Source: an uncultured Ruminococcus sp.
Lineage (GTDB): Bacteria; Bacillota; Clostridia; Oscillospirales; Ruminococcaceae
Direction: 5' to 3'
Length of the DNA: 7,137 bases
Assembly (NCBI GenBank): GCA_947174625.1
Contig: CAMWJT010000063.1
Span: forward strand, 1 to 7,137
Both the position numbers and the translations under genes were made by a program. Positions 1 through 6,138 of the stretch are shown one piece after another. Under the pieces are notes generated by a model, which searched no databases, was not told where the DNA came from, and saw only the letters and a list, made by a program, of their open reading frames with translations. Numbering within the stretch: position 1 is the stretch's first letter; the number at the start of each line of letters is the position of its first letter.

Positions 1-2
1 TA

Positions 3-11
3 TGCTATAAT
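3..11 (+). promoter_or_regulatory. Candidate extended -10 promoter element upstream of phoH
   Basis: The bases read TGC followed by a perfect TATAAT (6-11), which is the extended -10 pattern (TG-N-TATAAT) of the housekeeping sigma factor. Transcription would begin near base 18 and leave a leader of about 30 nt before phoH. Any -35 box would lie left of the window and cannot be checked. The surrounding bases 10-40 are almost pure A/T, so a chance TATAAT is quite possible. If real, this would be the promoter, or an internal one, of the phoH-to-mutS2 gene string. Confidence 0.4.
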
Positions 12-48
12 AAAAAAAATAATTTTTAAATTTTAAATTTCAGGCAGG

Positions 49-1041
49 GTGAAGAATTTGATAGAAATAGAAAAATCCGAAAAGCATGTCCGTTTTGAAA
101 ATCCTTCCAGTATGCAGACGGTATTTGGTAATTATGACGAAAATTTAAATCTGCTCCAAAGAGAATATCATGTTATGATAACTGGTCGGGGCGGTGAGAT
201 TGCAGTTTCCGGAGGCAATCCGGAACAGACGGCATCTGCCGTGCAGGCACTCCAAATGCTTGGTTCGCTTGCCGATAAGGGTCAACAGATTTCAGAACAG
301 ACCGTACGTTATGTCATGACAATGATTGCAGACGGCGAAGCAGAAGCGCTCCAATCCATCAGCACGGACGGAATCTGCATGACAGTCAGCGGCAAAGTCA
401 TCCGTCCGAAAACCGTCGGACAGAAAAAATATGTTGATGCCATTCAAAAAAATACAATCGTTCTGGGGATCGGTCCTGCCGGAACGGGAAAGACGTATCT
501 TGCCGTTGCGCTTGCCGTCCGGGCATTCAAGGCACACCAGGTGCAAAAAATCATTCTGACACGTCCTGCAGTCGAAGCCGGTGAAAAACTGGGTTTTCTC
601 CCCGGCGATCTGCAAGACAAAGTTTATCCGTATTTAAGACCATTATATGATGCACTGTTTGACATGTTTGGTGCAGAAGCATTTGCAAAATATATGGAGA
701 AAAATATCATTGAAGTTGCGCCCCTTGCCTACATGCGTGGCAGGACTCTGGATGATGCGTTTGTCATTCTGGATGAGGCACAGAATACCACTTCGGAACA
801 GATTAAAATGTTCCTGACACGTCTTGGCAACAATAGCAAGATGGTCATCACGGGAGACATTACACAGATTGATTTGCCGGAAAAACGGAAATCCGGCTTG
901 ATAGAAGCCATGAAAGTACTCCAGAAAATTGATGACATTGCGATTCAGAAATTCACAGAAAAGGACGTTGTGCGTCATAAACTTGTGCAGGATATTATCA
1001 AGGCATATGAAAATTATTATCACAACAGGGAGCGTAAATAA
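49..1041 (+). CDS. phoH: PhoH-like P-loop ATPase (PhoH/PhoL family)
   Basis: This is a cytoplasmic PhoH-family ATPase of 330 residues, close to the usual Firmicute length of about 320. An N-terminal region (about 1-115) with the family's FGNYDENL and ITGRGGEIAVSG stretches precedes the ATPase core. The core shows Walker A GPAGTGKT at 142-149, the family motif TRPAVEAGEKLGFLPGD at 171-187, Walker B VILDEAQN at 239-246 (D242, E243) and TGDITQIDLP at 268-277. The family is thought to act in RNA metabolism, and its genes usually sit next to ybeY, as here. The exact substrate is not settled. The start used is GTG at 49, whose upstream site is weak (AGG at 42-44). An in-frame TTG at 58 follows GGTGA (48-52) at 5 nt and is an alternative that removes three residues. 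The gene is 48 bp before ybeY with no terminator between them. Confidence 0.95.
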   Translation: MKNLIEIEKSEKHVRFENPSSMQTVFGNYDENLNLLQREYHVMITGRGGEIAVSGGNPEQTASAVQALQMLGSLADKGQQISEQTVRYVMTMIADGEAEALQSISTDGICMTVSGKVIRPKTVGQKKYVDAIQKNTIVLGIGPAGTGKTYLAVALAVRAFKAHQVQKIILTRPAVEAGEKLGFLPGDLQDKVYPYLRPLYDALFDMFGAEAFAKYMEKNIIEVAPLAYMRGRTLDDAFVILDEAQNTTSEQIKMFLTRLGNNSKMVITGDITQIDLPEKRKSGLIEAMKVLQKIDDIAIQKFTEKDVVRHKLVQDIIKAYENYYHNRERK

Positions 1042-1089
1042 TTTTATTTAAAAATTTTTATTTTATATTCTAGAAAGGAAGTTTCCATT

Positions 1090-1611
1090 ATGGCACAGCA
1101 AACAGGCAAACTCAAAGTATGTATCAAGAACGACCAAACAAATGTAAAGATCCCGTCCGGTATCCGTCTTTTAATCCGGCGTTGCTGTCACGCTGTTTTA
1201 ATTTCTGAGGGATTCACGCAGAATGCGGAAGTCAGTGTTTCTTTTGTGTCCAATCAGGAAATCAAAAAACTCAACAAATCTTACCGGCAGAAAGATAGCG
1301 TCACAGATGTATTGTCATTTCCGCTGACCAGCGAAGACGGCAGAATGGAAATCAACACCGAAACGGGTGCAGTCCTGCTTGGTGATATTGTGATCTCGAT
1401 TGAAACAGCCGTCAAGCAGGCAAATATTTATGGACATTCCCTGAGCCGTGAAATCGGCTTTTTAACTGTCCATTCCATGCTGCATCTGTTAGGCTACGAC
1501 CACGAGACAAGTCCCCTGGACGAAAGAATCATGCGTGAAAAGGAAGAAGCCGTTCTTGACAAGCTCGGCATCTCCAGAGAACTGACTTATACCACAACAC
1601 CGGAGAACTAA
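1090..1611 (+). CDS. ybeY: Endoribonuclease YbeY (16S rRNA 3'-end maturation, ribosome quality control)
   Basis: YbeY is a metal-dependent single-strand endoribonuclease needed for 16S rRNA 3'-end maturation and 70S quality control. The zinc triad is intact in HSMLHLLGYDH, H128-x3-H132-x5-H138. The upstream family motif LNKSYRQKDSVTDVLSFP lies at 61-78 and contains the conserved arginine (R66). The strand motif LLGDIVIS is at 96-103. At 173 residues it is close to the Gram-positive norm, and the last eight or so residues look like an unstructured tail. The ATG at 1090 follows AAAGGAA (1074-1080) at 9 nt. The next gene, era, begins 2 bp after the stop. YbeY and Era are reported to interact functionally in 16S processing, so tight co-expression makes sense. 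In Bacillus subtilis dgkA and cdd lie between ybeY and era, and both are absent here. Confidence 0.97.
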   Translation: MAQQTGKLKVCIKNDQTNVKIPSGIRLLIRRCCHAVLISEGFTQNAEVSVSFVSNQEIKKLNKSYRQKDSVTDVLSFPLTSEDGRMEINTETGAVLLGDIVISIETAVKQANIYGHSLSREIGFLTVHSMLHLLGYDHETSPLDERIMREKEEAVLDKLGISRELTYTTTPEN

Positions 1612-1613
1612 TC

Positions 1614-2510
1614 ATGACAGAACAGAAATCTATTTTTTTGACATTATCAGGACGTACCAATGCTGGAAAGTCCACACTGCTCAATGCCCTGATCGGCGAG
1701 AAGATCGCATCCGTCAGCAGTAAACCGCAGACGACAAGAACCCGGATTACCGGCATTCTCACGCAAGATCAGATCCAGTATGTATTTATTGATACACCCG
1801 GACTGCACAAGCCTAAGAACAAACTCAGCGGACACATGCTCAAAACCGCAGAAGATTCCGCATCCGATGCGGATGCTGTTTTATATGTCATGGACTGCAC
1901 AAAACAGCTCCATGAACAGGATGAAGCCATGCTCCGGAATCTGGCACAGAAAAAAATTGACTGTGTGATAGTCCTCAATAAAATTGATCTGATACAGGAT
2001 AAATCCCGGATGATGCCATTAATGCTGAAATTAGAAAACCAGTATCATCCGCATGCCATTATCCCGGTAAGCGCATCCCAGAAAGACGGATTAGACCAGA
2101 TTCTGCAAGTTGCCGGCGCATTGGCACAGCCATCCGTGCATTTTTTCCCGGATGATAAATTTACCGATCAGCCGGAACGAGTGCTTGCAGCTGAGATGAT
2201 CCGGGAAAAATTATTAAGATTACTGAACGAAGAAGTCCCCCACGGCATTGCCGTAACAATTGAAGCCATGCAGGAACGGCAGGACAAAGATATTTTAGAT
2301 ATTTCAGCCGTGATCTATTGCGAACGGGATTCCCATAAAGGCATTATTATCGGCAAGCATGGCGCAATGCTGAAAAAAATTGCAAGTTCGGCAAGGCATG
2401 ATCTGGAAAATTTCTTTGAAATCCAGGTAAATTTAAAATGCTTTGTCAAAGTCAAGCAGGACTGGCGCAACAAAGAAACTTTAATCCGGAGCTTTGGCTT
2501 ATCAGAATAA
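1614..2510 (+). CDS. era: GTPase Era (30S ribosome assembly, 16S rRNA binding)
   Basis: Era is a Ras-like GTPase with a C-terminal KH domain that binds the 3' end of 16S rRNA and checks 30S assembly. All G motifs are present: G1 GRTNAGKS at 13-20, G2 within TTRTR at 40-44, G3 DTPG at 60-63, G4 NKID at 122-125 and G5 SAS at 153-155. The KH domain (about 200-298) carries IIIGKHGAMLKKI at 244-256 and ends in VKVKQDWR. Its 298 residues are typical of the family. G1 differs from the common GRPNVGKS, and the KH loop is GKHG where GKGG is usual. Both changes leave the phosphate-binding glycines and lysine intact, so activity is expected. The ATG at 1614 is served by GGAG (1602-1605) inside the 3' end of ybeY, 8 nt upstream, which suggests translational coupling. 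Confidence 0.97.
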   Translation: MTEQKSIFLTLSGRTNAGKSTLLNALIGEKIASVSSKPQTTRTRITGILTQDQIQYVFIDTPGLHKPKNKLSGHMLKTAEDSASDADAVLYVMDCTKQLHEQDEAMLRNLAQKKIDCVIVLNKIDLIQDKSRMMPLMLKLENQYHPHAIIPVSASQKDGLDQILQVAGALAQPSVHFFPDDKFTDQPERVLAAEMIREKLLRLLNEEVPHGIAVTIEAMQERQDKDILDISAVIYCERDSHKGIIIGKHGAMLKKIASSARHDLENFFEIQVNLKCFVKVKQDWRNKETLIRSFGLSE

Positions 2511-2577
2511 ATCTCATAATATTCTTACCTGGATTGCAGATAATAATCTAAAATTCAGAACAGGAGAAAATCTTATC

Positions 2578-2724
2578 ATGATGAAAGAACAGCTTTGGGA
2601 AGTTTTCCGGACAACTGGAAAAATTACGGATTATCTGGCTTACACAAACCAGAAAGGAAATGAACAGGAAAATTATGATGATGACGATCAAAGGCATTGT
2701 ACTATCCCAGAAAGTACTGGGTGA
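2578..2724 (+). CDS. YqzL-like small protein (48 aa), overlapping the start of recO
   Basis: This short reading frame resembles the YqzL family of roughly 45-50-residue Firmicute proteins of unknown function, which are encoded between era and recO. The resemblance is in the core MKEQLWEVFRTTGKITDYLA (residues 2-21), which fits the pattern of Trp, hydrophobic Val-Phe, Thr-Gly, acidic residue and Tyr-Leu seen in that family. The first ATG at 2578 is preceded by AGGAG (2562-2566) at 11 nt, a good ribosome-binding site that no other gene would use. The remaining tail is Asp- and Gln-rich and unlike the core, and it is read from the same DNA as the recO ribosome-binding site and start. The frame overlaps recO by about 50 bp out of frame, so it may aid coupling of recO translation. 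The family call is by memory of the motif, and the function is unknown. Confidence 0.72.
   Translation: MMKEQLWEVFRTTGKITDYLAYTNQKGNEQENYDDDDQRHCTIPESTG
2666..2670 (+). promoter_or_regulatory. Ribosome-binding site that decides the recO start
   Basis: AGGAA lies 4 nt before ATG 2675, 7 nt before ATG 2678 and 10 nt before ATG 2681. It therefore supports one of this ATG triplet as the recO start. An upstream in-frame ATG at 2660 has its only purine tract (AAAGGA, 2653-2658) 1 nt away, which is too close to work. The site lies inside the coding sequence of the YqzL-like gene. Confidence 0.6.
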
Positions 2725-3430
2725 ACAGGACAAATTTATAGATGTCCTCACAGAGACAGGCATTGTGGAAATTCTCGTAAAAGGTTCTGCAAAAATTACC
2801 AGTAAAAATGGCAGTGCCACGCAATTATTTGCTTACACAGAATTTGATGTCACAAATTCTTCCAGAAATCAGAAAAATTTTTGTCATCTCCGGAGTGCCT
2901 TACCGATCCGGATTTTTTACGGACTCCGGCAGTCTGTGCAGTCTCTGGCATTGGCATCCTATTTTGCACAGGTCATCTTATATTCGGCACTTCCACAGGC
3001 AAGCACGCCGGAAATTCTCCGGTTATTTCTGAACTGTCTGCATTATCTCTCAGAATCAGAAAATAATCCCATGCAGATCAAGTGCATTTTTGAACTGAGA
3101 ATTGCCAGTCTGCTGGGATTTCGTCCGGACGTGCTGATGTGCCGGAAATGCGGCTGTTACCTCCCGGAAAAATTATATTTCCAGGTGGAAAACGGCTGTT
3201 TTTATTGTGAATCCTGTGAAACATCCGGGATTCTCATGCCTGCCGGGACGTTGCAGGCAATCCGGCATATTGTATTGCAGGATTTTGAAAAAATTTTCGC
3301 ATTCCGGATTGCACCGCACTGCCAGGAATCGCTTGTTACGTTCGCAGAACAATTTTTACAATATCACACAGACCGGCATTTTCCGGCACTGGAGTATTAT
3401 TATCAATTAATAAGGGAGTTGACACTATGA
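2675..3430 (+). CDS. recO: DNA repair protein RecO (recombination mediator)
   Basis: RecO works with RecR (and RecF) to load RecA onto SSB-coated single-stranded DNA in recombinational repair. From ATG 2675 the protein has 251 residues, the usual size. The N-terminal OB fold starts with TIKGIVLSQKVLGEQDKFID (4-23), matching the family pattern of GIVL, then a short loop, then E-x-D-K. A helical middle region follows. The Firmicute-type zinc-binding site is complete: CRKC at 156-159 and CESC at 178-181. The helical motif FELRIASLLGFRPDVLMC (139-156), just before the zinc site, is also typical. The exact start is uncertain among 2675, 2678 and 2681, and a start at 2660 is unlikely because of ribosome-binding-site spacing. 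The stop overlaps the mutS2 start by 4 bp (ATGA), and the start is embedded in the preceding micro-gene, so translation of all three is probably linked. Confidence 0.93.
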   Translation: MMMTIKGIVLSQKVLGEQDKFIDVLTETGIVEILVKGSAKITSKNGSATQLFAYTEFDVTNSSRNQKNFCHLRSALPIRIFYGLRQSVQSLALASYFAQVILYSALPQASTPEILRLFLNCLHYLSESENNPMQIKCIFELRIASLLGFRPDVLMCRKCGCYLPEKLYFQVENGCFYCESCETSGILMPAGTLQAIRHIVLQDFEKIFAFRIAPHCQESLVTFAEQFLQYHTDRHFPALEYYYQLIRELTL

Positions 3431-5823
3431 AATCTTTTGAACAAGTCTTAGAATTAGATAAAGTCTTACAACAAGCCGCCGGATTTGCATCCAATGAAAC
3501 AACAAAAAACATGTTGCTCCAGTGCAAGCCGTGCTGTGATCTGGCGGAAGTCCGCACGGAAATCCAGAAGACAGATGATGCACTGCAACTGGCATTACAG
3601 TTCGGCACACCGCCATTCACGGAATTCCGGGACATCTGCAATCTCGTAACAAGAGCATCCTCCGGCGCAAGATTATCCCTCAAAGATCTCCTGGACATTG
3701 CGGATCTGCTCCGGCAAGTCCAGTCCCTTGCCCAATGGTACGGACATTGCAGTGAATCCGTCACATCTCTGGATGATATATTTTCCCAGATCATTCCGGA
3801 TGATAATTTATTATCCATATTGGAACGTTCCATTTTATCAGAAGACGAGATCGCAGACAGCGCAAGTCCGACACTTGCCGAAATCCGCCGGAAATTAACA
3901 AAATCCCGTGCGCATCTCCGGGAGACGCTTGATAAAATGGTCAAAAACAAGACCATCCAGAAATACTTACAAGATACGAATATTACTATCCGTGACGGCA
4001 GGTTTGTACTCCCTGTCAAAACAGAATACCGGAATCAAGTCGCCGGACTGATTCATGATACTTCATCCAGTGGACAGACATTGTTTATTGAACCGTTGCA
4101 GATTGTCGAAGCCAATAATGATATTCGCTTATTAGAGAGCAAGGAACTGGAAGAAATTGACAGAATCATGCAGAAACTCTGTGCGGAAGTCGGCTCACGT
4201 TCCGAATCTCTGAAACGGCTTCACAATGCCTGCGCAGAATTAAATTATTATTTTGCCAAAGCCAATTATGCGGCATCCCTGAAAGCCGTCAAACCAAAAA
4301 TCAGTGATGACGGCATTATAGATCTGAAAAAAGCACGGCATCCCTTGCTAGACCAAACCAAAGCCGTGCCGATTGATCTTGCACTTGGCGAACAGCACAA
4401 CGCTCTGATCGTCACAGGACCAAATACCGGCGGTAAAACCGTCGCACTCAAGACAGCCGGATTATTAACTGCTATGGTCATGTGCGGATTTTTAATCCCA
4501 GTCACAGACGGCAGTCGGATTTCTGTATTCCGGCATATTCTGGCAGATATTGGCGACAGCCAGAGCATTGAACAGAATTTATCAACATTCTCATCGCATA
4601 CGCTCAACGTTGTAGAAATCTTGCAGACAGCGGATGACAGTACATTGATCTTACTTGACGAACTCGGTTCGGGGACAGATCCGGTGGAAGGTGCGGCACT
4701 TGCTATTTCCGTGATTGATTATCTGAAACAACTCGGCGCAAAACTCATGGTGACAACACATTACCAGGAATTGAAATTATATGCCGCTGATACACCGGAT
4801 GTCATGAATGCGTCTTGTGAATTCAATACAGAAACCTTACAGCCGACATACAGATTGATTACAGGTTCACCCGGAAAATCCAACGCATTTGCAATCTCCG
4901 GACAACTGGGCATCCCTGCTGTGATTTTAAAACATGCAGAATCTCTCATCAGCGAAGAAAACAAGCAGTTTGAACATGTGATTGAAAAATTCGAGCATGC
5001 CCGGAAAGAACTGGAATCCGAGAAAGAACAGGCAGAACAGCTCCGCCGGGAAGCAGAATTATTAAAAGCTGAATGGGAACAGAAATCCCATGAATTAGCA
5101 GAACGGGAAACACAGATGCTCGAACGTGCATCCGAACAGGCAAGCCGGATTGTAGAAAGTACAAAAGCGCAGTCCAATGCCTTACTGGATGAACTGGAAA
5201 AATTAAAGCGTGAAAAAGACAAATCTGATTTTTCTGCCAGAGTATCCGGCATCAAAAGTGCAAGTACACAGCAATTGCGGGACATGTACAAGACGGCGAA
5301 TCCTGTCATTGGCAATCTGGATGAGAACGGCAATTATGTCTTGCCAAGGGAACTCCGGAAAGGCGATGCTGTTCTGATTCCAGATTTAAGGCAAGAAGGT
5401 GTGATTGTCTCTGATCCTGGAAATTCCGAATCTGTATTTGTACAGATCGGCATCATGAAAATGAAAGTTCAGATTTCCAGATTACGATTACTCGACAAGA
5501 CGAAGCAAAATCAGAATCAGAATCAAAAGAAAAAGCCCGGACGTAAAAATCAAATATCTGTCAAGGCAGAACGCAAAGGATCTATGGAGCTGGACATCCG
5601 GGGATATACTTGTGACGAAGGCATTCATGAAATGGAACAATTTATTTCCAGTGCATTGCTTGCTAATATTGGGATTGTCATGATTATCCACGGCAAGGGA
5701 ACGGGCGTACTCCGGAAAGCCGTCCAGGAGAAGTTAAGCCGGATGAAATGCGTCAAATCTTATCGCAATGGCGTTTACGGCGAAGGTGAAGACGGTGTGA
5801 CGGTCGTCACGTTGCGAGATTAA
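3427..5823 (+). CDS. mutS2: Endonuclease MutS2 (MutS-family ATPase with Smr domain)
   Basis: MutS2 is a 798-residue MutS paralogue without the mismatch-recognition domains, close to the 785 of Bacillus subtilis. The order is a core/lever region (about 1-290), an ABC-type ATPase (about 295-500), a long charged coiled coil (about 505-600), a KOW/SH3-like segment (about 640-690), a Gln/Asn/Lys-rich linker (691-718) and a C-terminal Smr domain (about 719-798). Walker A is GPNTGGKT at 331-338, Walker B is LILLDELGSGTDP at 407-419 (D411, E412), and the switch histidine is in TTHY at 443-446. The Smr motifs LDIRG (722-726) and HGKGTG (755-760) are intact, so nuclease activity is plausible. Depending on species the family suppresses recombination or splits collided ribosomes for quality control. 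The ATG follows AGGGAG (3413-3418) at 8 nt and overlaps the recO stop. It is the last gene before a terminator. Confidence 0.97.
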   Translation: MKSFEQVLELDKVLQQAAGFASNETTKNMLLQCKPCCDLAEVRTEIQKTDDALQLALQFGTPPFTEFRDICNLVTRASSGARLSLKDLLDIADLLRQVQSLAQWYGHCSESVTSLDDIFSQIIPDDNLLSILERSILSEDEIADSASPTLAEIRRKLTKSRAHLRETLDKMVKNKTIQKYLQDTNITIRDGRFVLPVKTEYRNQVAGLIHDTSSSGQTLFIEPLQIVEANNDIRLLESKELEEIDRIMQKLCAEVGSRSESLKRLHNACAELNYYFAKANYAASLKAVKPKISDDGIIDLKKARHPLLDQTKAVPIDLALGEQHNALIVTGPNTGGKTVALKTAGLLTAMVMCGFLIPVTDGSRISVFRHILADIGDSQSIEQNLSTFSSHTLNVVEILQTADDSTLILLDELGSGTDPVEGAALAISVIDYLKQLGAKLMVTTHYQELKLYAADTPDVMNASCEFNTETLQPTYRLITGSPGKSNAFAISGQLGIPAVILKHAESLISEENKQFEHVIEKFEHARKELESEKEQAEQLRREAELLKAEWEQKSHELAERETQMLERASEQASRIVESTKAQSNALLDELEKLKREKDKSDFSARVSGIKSASTQQLRDMYKTANPVIGNLDENGNYVLPRELRKGDAVLIPDLRQEGVIVSDPGNSESVFVQIGIMKMKVQISRLRLLDKTKQNQNQNQKKKPGRKNQISVKAERKGSMELDIRGYTCDEGIHEMEQFISSALLANIGIVMIIHGKGTGVLRKAVQEKLSRMKCVKSYRNGVYGEGEDGVTVVTLRD
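5509..5528 (+). repeat. In-frame TCAGAA hexamer run in the mutS2 linker
   Basis: Two perfect TCAGAA units (5511-5522) plus a degenerate third (TCAAAA) encode alternating Gln-Asn in the linker between the KOW-like and Smr parts of MutS2. The unit is 6 bp, so slippage would change linker length by two residues without shifting the frame. Confidence 0.6.
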
Positions 5824-5835
5824 GAATTAAAATTA

Positions 5836-5878
5836 AAAATGCAGACGACCGGGAGTATTCCCGGAACGTTTGCATTTT
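5836..5878 (+). terminator. Intrinsic terminator after mutS2
   Basis: A long hairpin begins 12 bp after the mutS2 stop. The arm AAAATGCA (5836-5843) pairs with TGCATTTT (5871-5878). The stem continues with a G-T wobble and ACG:CGT, then a small internal bulge (A48 against A65-A66 of the 5800 block), and closes with CCGGGA:TCCCGG around a GTAT loop (5855-5858). The 3' arm ends in TTTT and the AT-rich TATAATAATATT follows, giving a U-rich though interrupted tail. The A/T flanks are symmetric, so it could act in either direction and also stop leftward transcription coming from the minus-strand gene. Confidence 0.82.
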
Positions 5879-5897
5879 ATAATAATATTAATATAAT
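5869..5897 (+). promoter_or_regulatory. Candidate promoter for the small cysteine-rich gene
   Basis: TTTGCA (5869-5874, four of six matches to TTGACA) and a perfect TATAAT (5892-5897) are 17 bp apart, the optimal spacing. The -35 box lies within the 3' arm of the mutS2 terminator. Transcription would begin near 5904 and give a leader of about 25 nt. The region is very AT-rich, so the -10 match carries less weight than usual. The gene lies after a strong terminator and needs its own promoter, which supports the call. Confidence 0.5.
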
Positions 5898-5929
5898 TTA
5901 TACTATACAAATATACAGAGGTGATTGTT

Positions 5930-6100
5930 ATGCACGAATGTGAAACATGTGCTTATTATGACTATGATGAAGAATTTGAATGTTACGTCTGCGCCGTCAA
6001 CATGGATGAAGACGAATATGCAAAATTAATCCAGGGACAGTATAAACGCTGTCCGTATTATCATGACGGCAACGAATACAAAATTGCCCAAAAGCAATGA
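5930..6100 (+). CDS. Small acidic cysteine-rich protein (56 aa), DUF6472-like
   Basis: This is a 56-residue cytoplasmic protein with no signal peptide or membrane segment. Cysteines occur as C4-x2-C7, C18-x2-C21 and C41, and the acidic stretches DYDEEFE and NMDEDEY are separated by them. The C-terminal part CPYYHDGNEYKIAQKQ (41-56) matches my recollection of the DUF6472 family of small Clostridial proteins. The cysteine pattern suggests a zinc-ribbon-like metal site, but the function is unknown. ATG 5930 has a strong ribosome-binding site, AGAGGTGA (5917-5924), 5 nt upstream. The gene has its own candidate promoter and lies between the mutS2 terminator and the convergent HRDC gene. The strong ribosome-binding site, low-complexity-free sequence and family-like motif make it a real gene although it is short. 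Confidence 0.82.
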   Translation: MHECETCAYYDYDEEFECYVCAVNMDEDEYAKLIQGQYKRCPYYHDGNEYKIAQKQ

Positions 6101-6138
6101 TTTTTTAAAAAATTATTGAAAATCTTTCAGGATTTTCA
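6101..6138 (-). terminator. Weak terminator-like hairpin at the end of the HRDC gene
   Basis: Read on the minus strand, an 8-bp A/T-rich stem (6131-6138 with 6117-6124, core GAAAATC/GATTTTC) closes a 6-nt loop within the last codons of the HRDC gene. A run of six U (6107-6112) follows about 10 nt after the stem, just past the stop codon. The stem has few G-C pairs, so it is a weak terminator at best. The 12 bp between the two convergent stop codons are the perfect palindrome TTTTTTAAAAAA, which gives a U tract in both directions. Confidence 0.35.

Noticed and set aside
1042..1089. AT-rich gap between phoH and ybeY considered as terminator or promoter
   Set aside because: It has no G/C-containing hairpin and no paired -35/-10 boxes. 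Only the ybeY ribosome-binding site is supported.
2494..2520. Possible promoter (TTGGCT, 15 bp, CATAAT) upstream of the YqzL-like gene and recO
   Set aside because: Only partial box matches with suboptimal spacing, partly inside the era coding sequence. Not better than chance in this AT-rich gap.
2494..2577. N-terminal extension of the YqzL-like frame back to an ATG inside era
   Set aside because: It would overlap the era end and precede a good AGGAG site. The family core begins only after 2578, so the shorter gene is favoured.
3336..4019. Long open frame (227 codons) on the minus strand opposite recO and the first part of mutS2
   Set aside because: The translation is low in recognisable motifs and Ser-rich, and it lies antisense to two clearly conserved genes whose codon bias keeps that frame open. 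No convincing family match is visible.
4761..5333. 190-codon minus-strand frame opposite the mutS2 coiled coil
   Set aside because: It is extremely Ser/Cys-rich, as expected for the reverse reading of Glu/Lys/Gln-rich coiled-coil codons. It is a shadow of mutS2.
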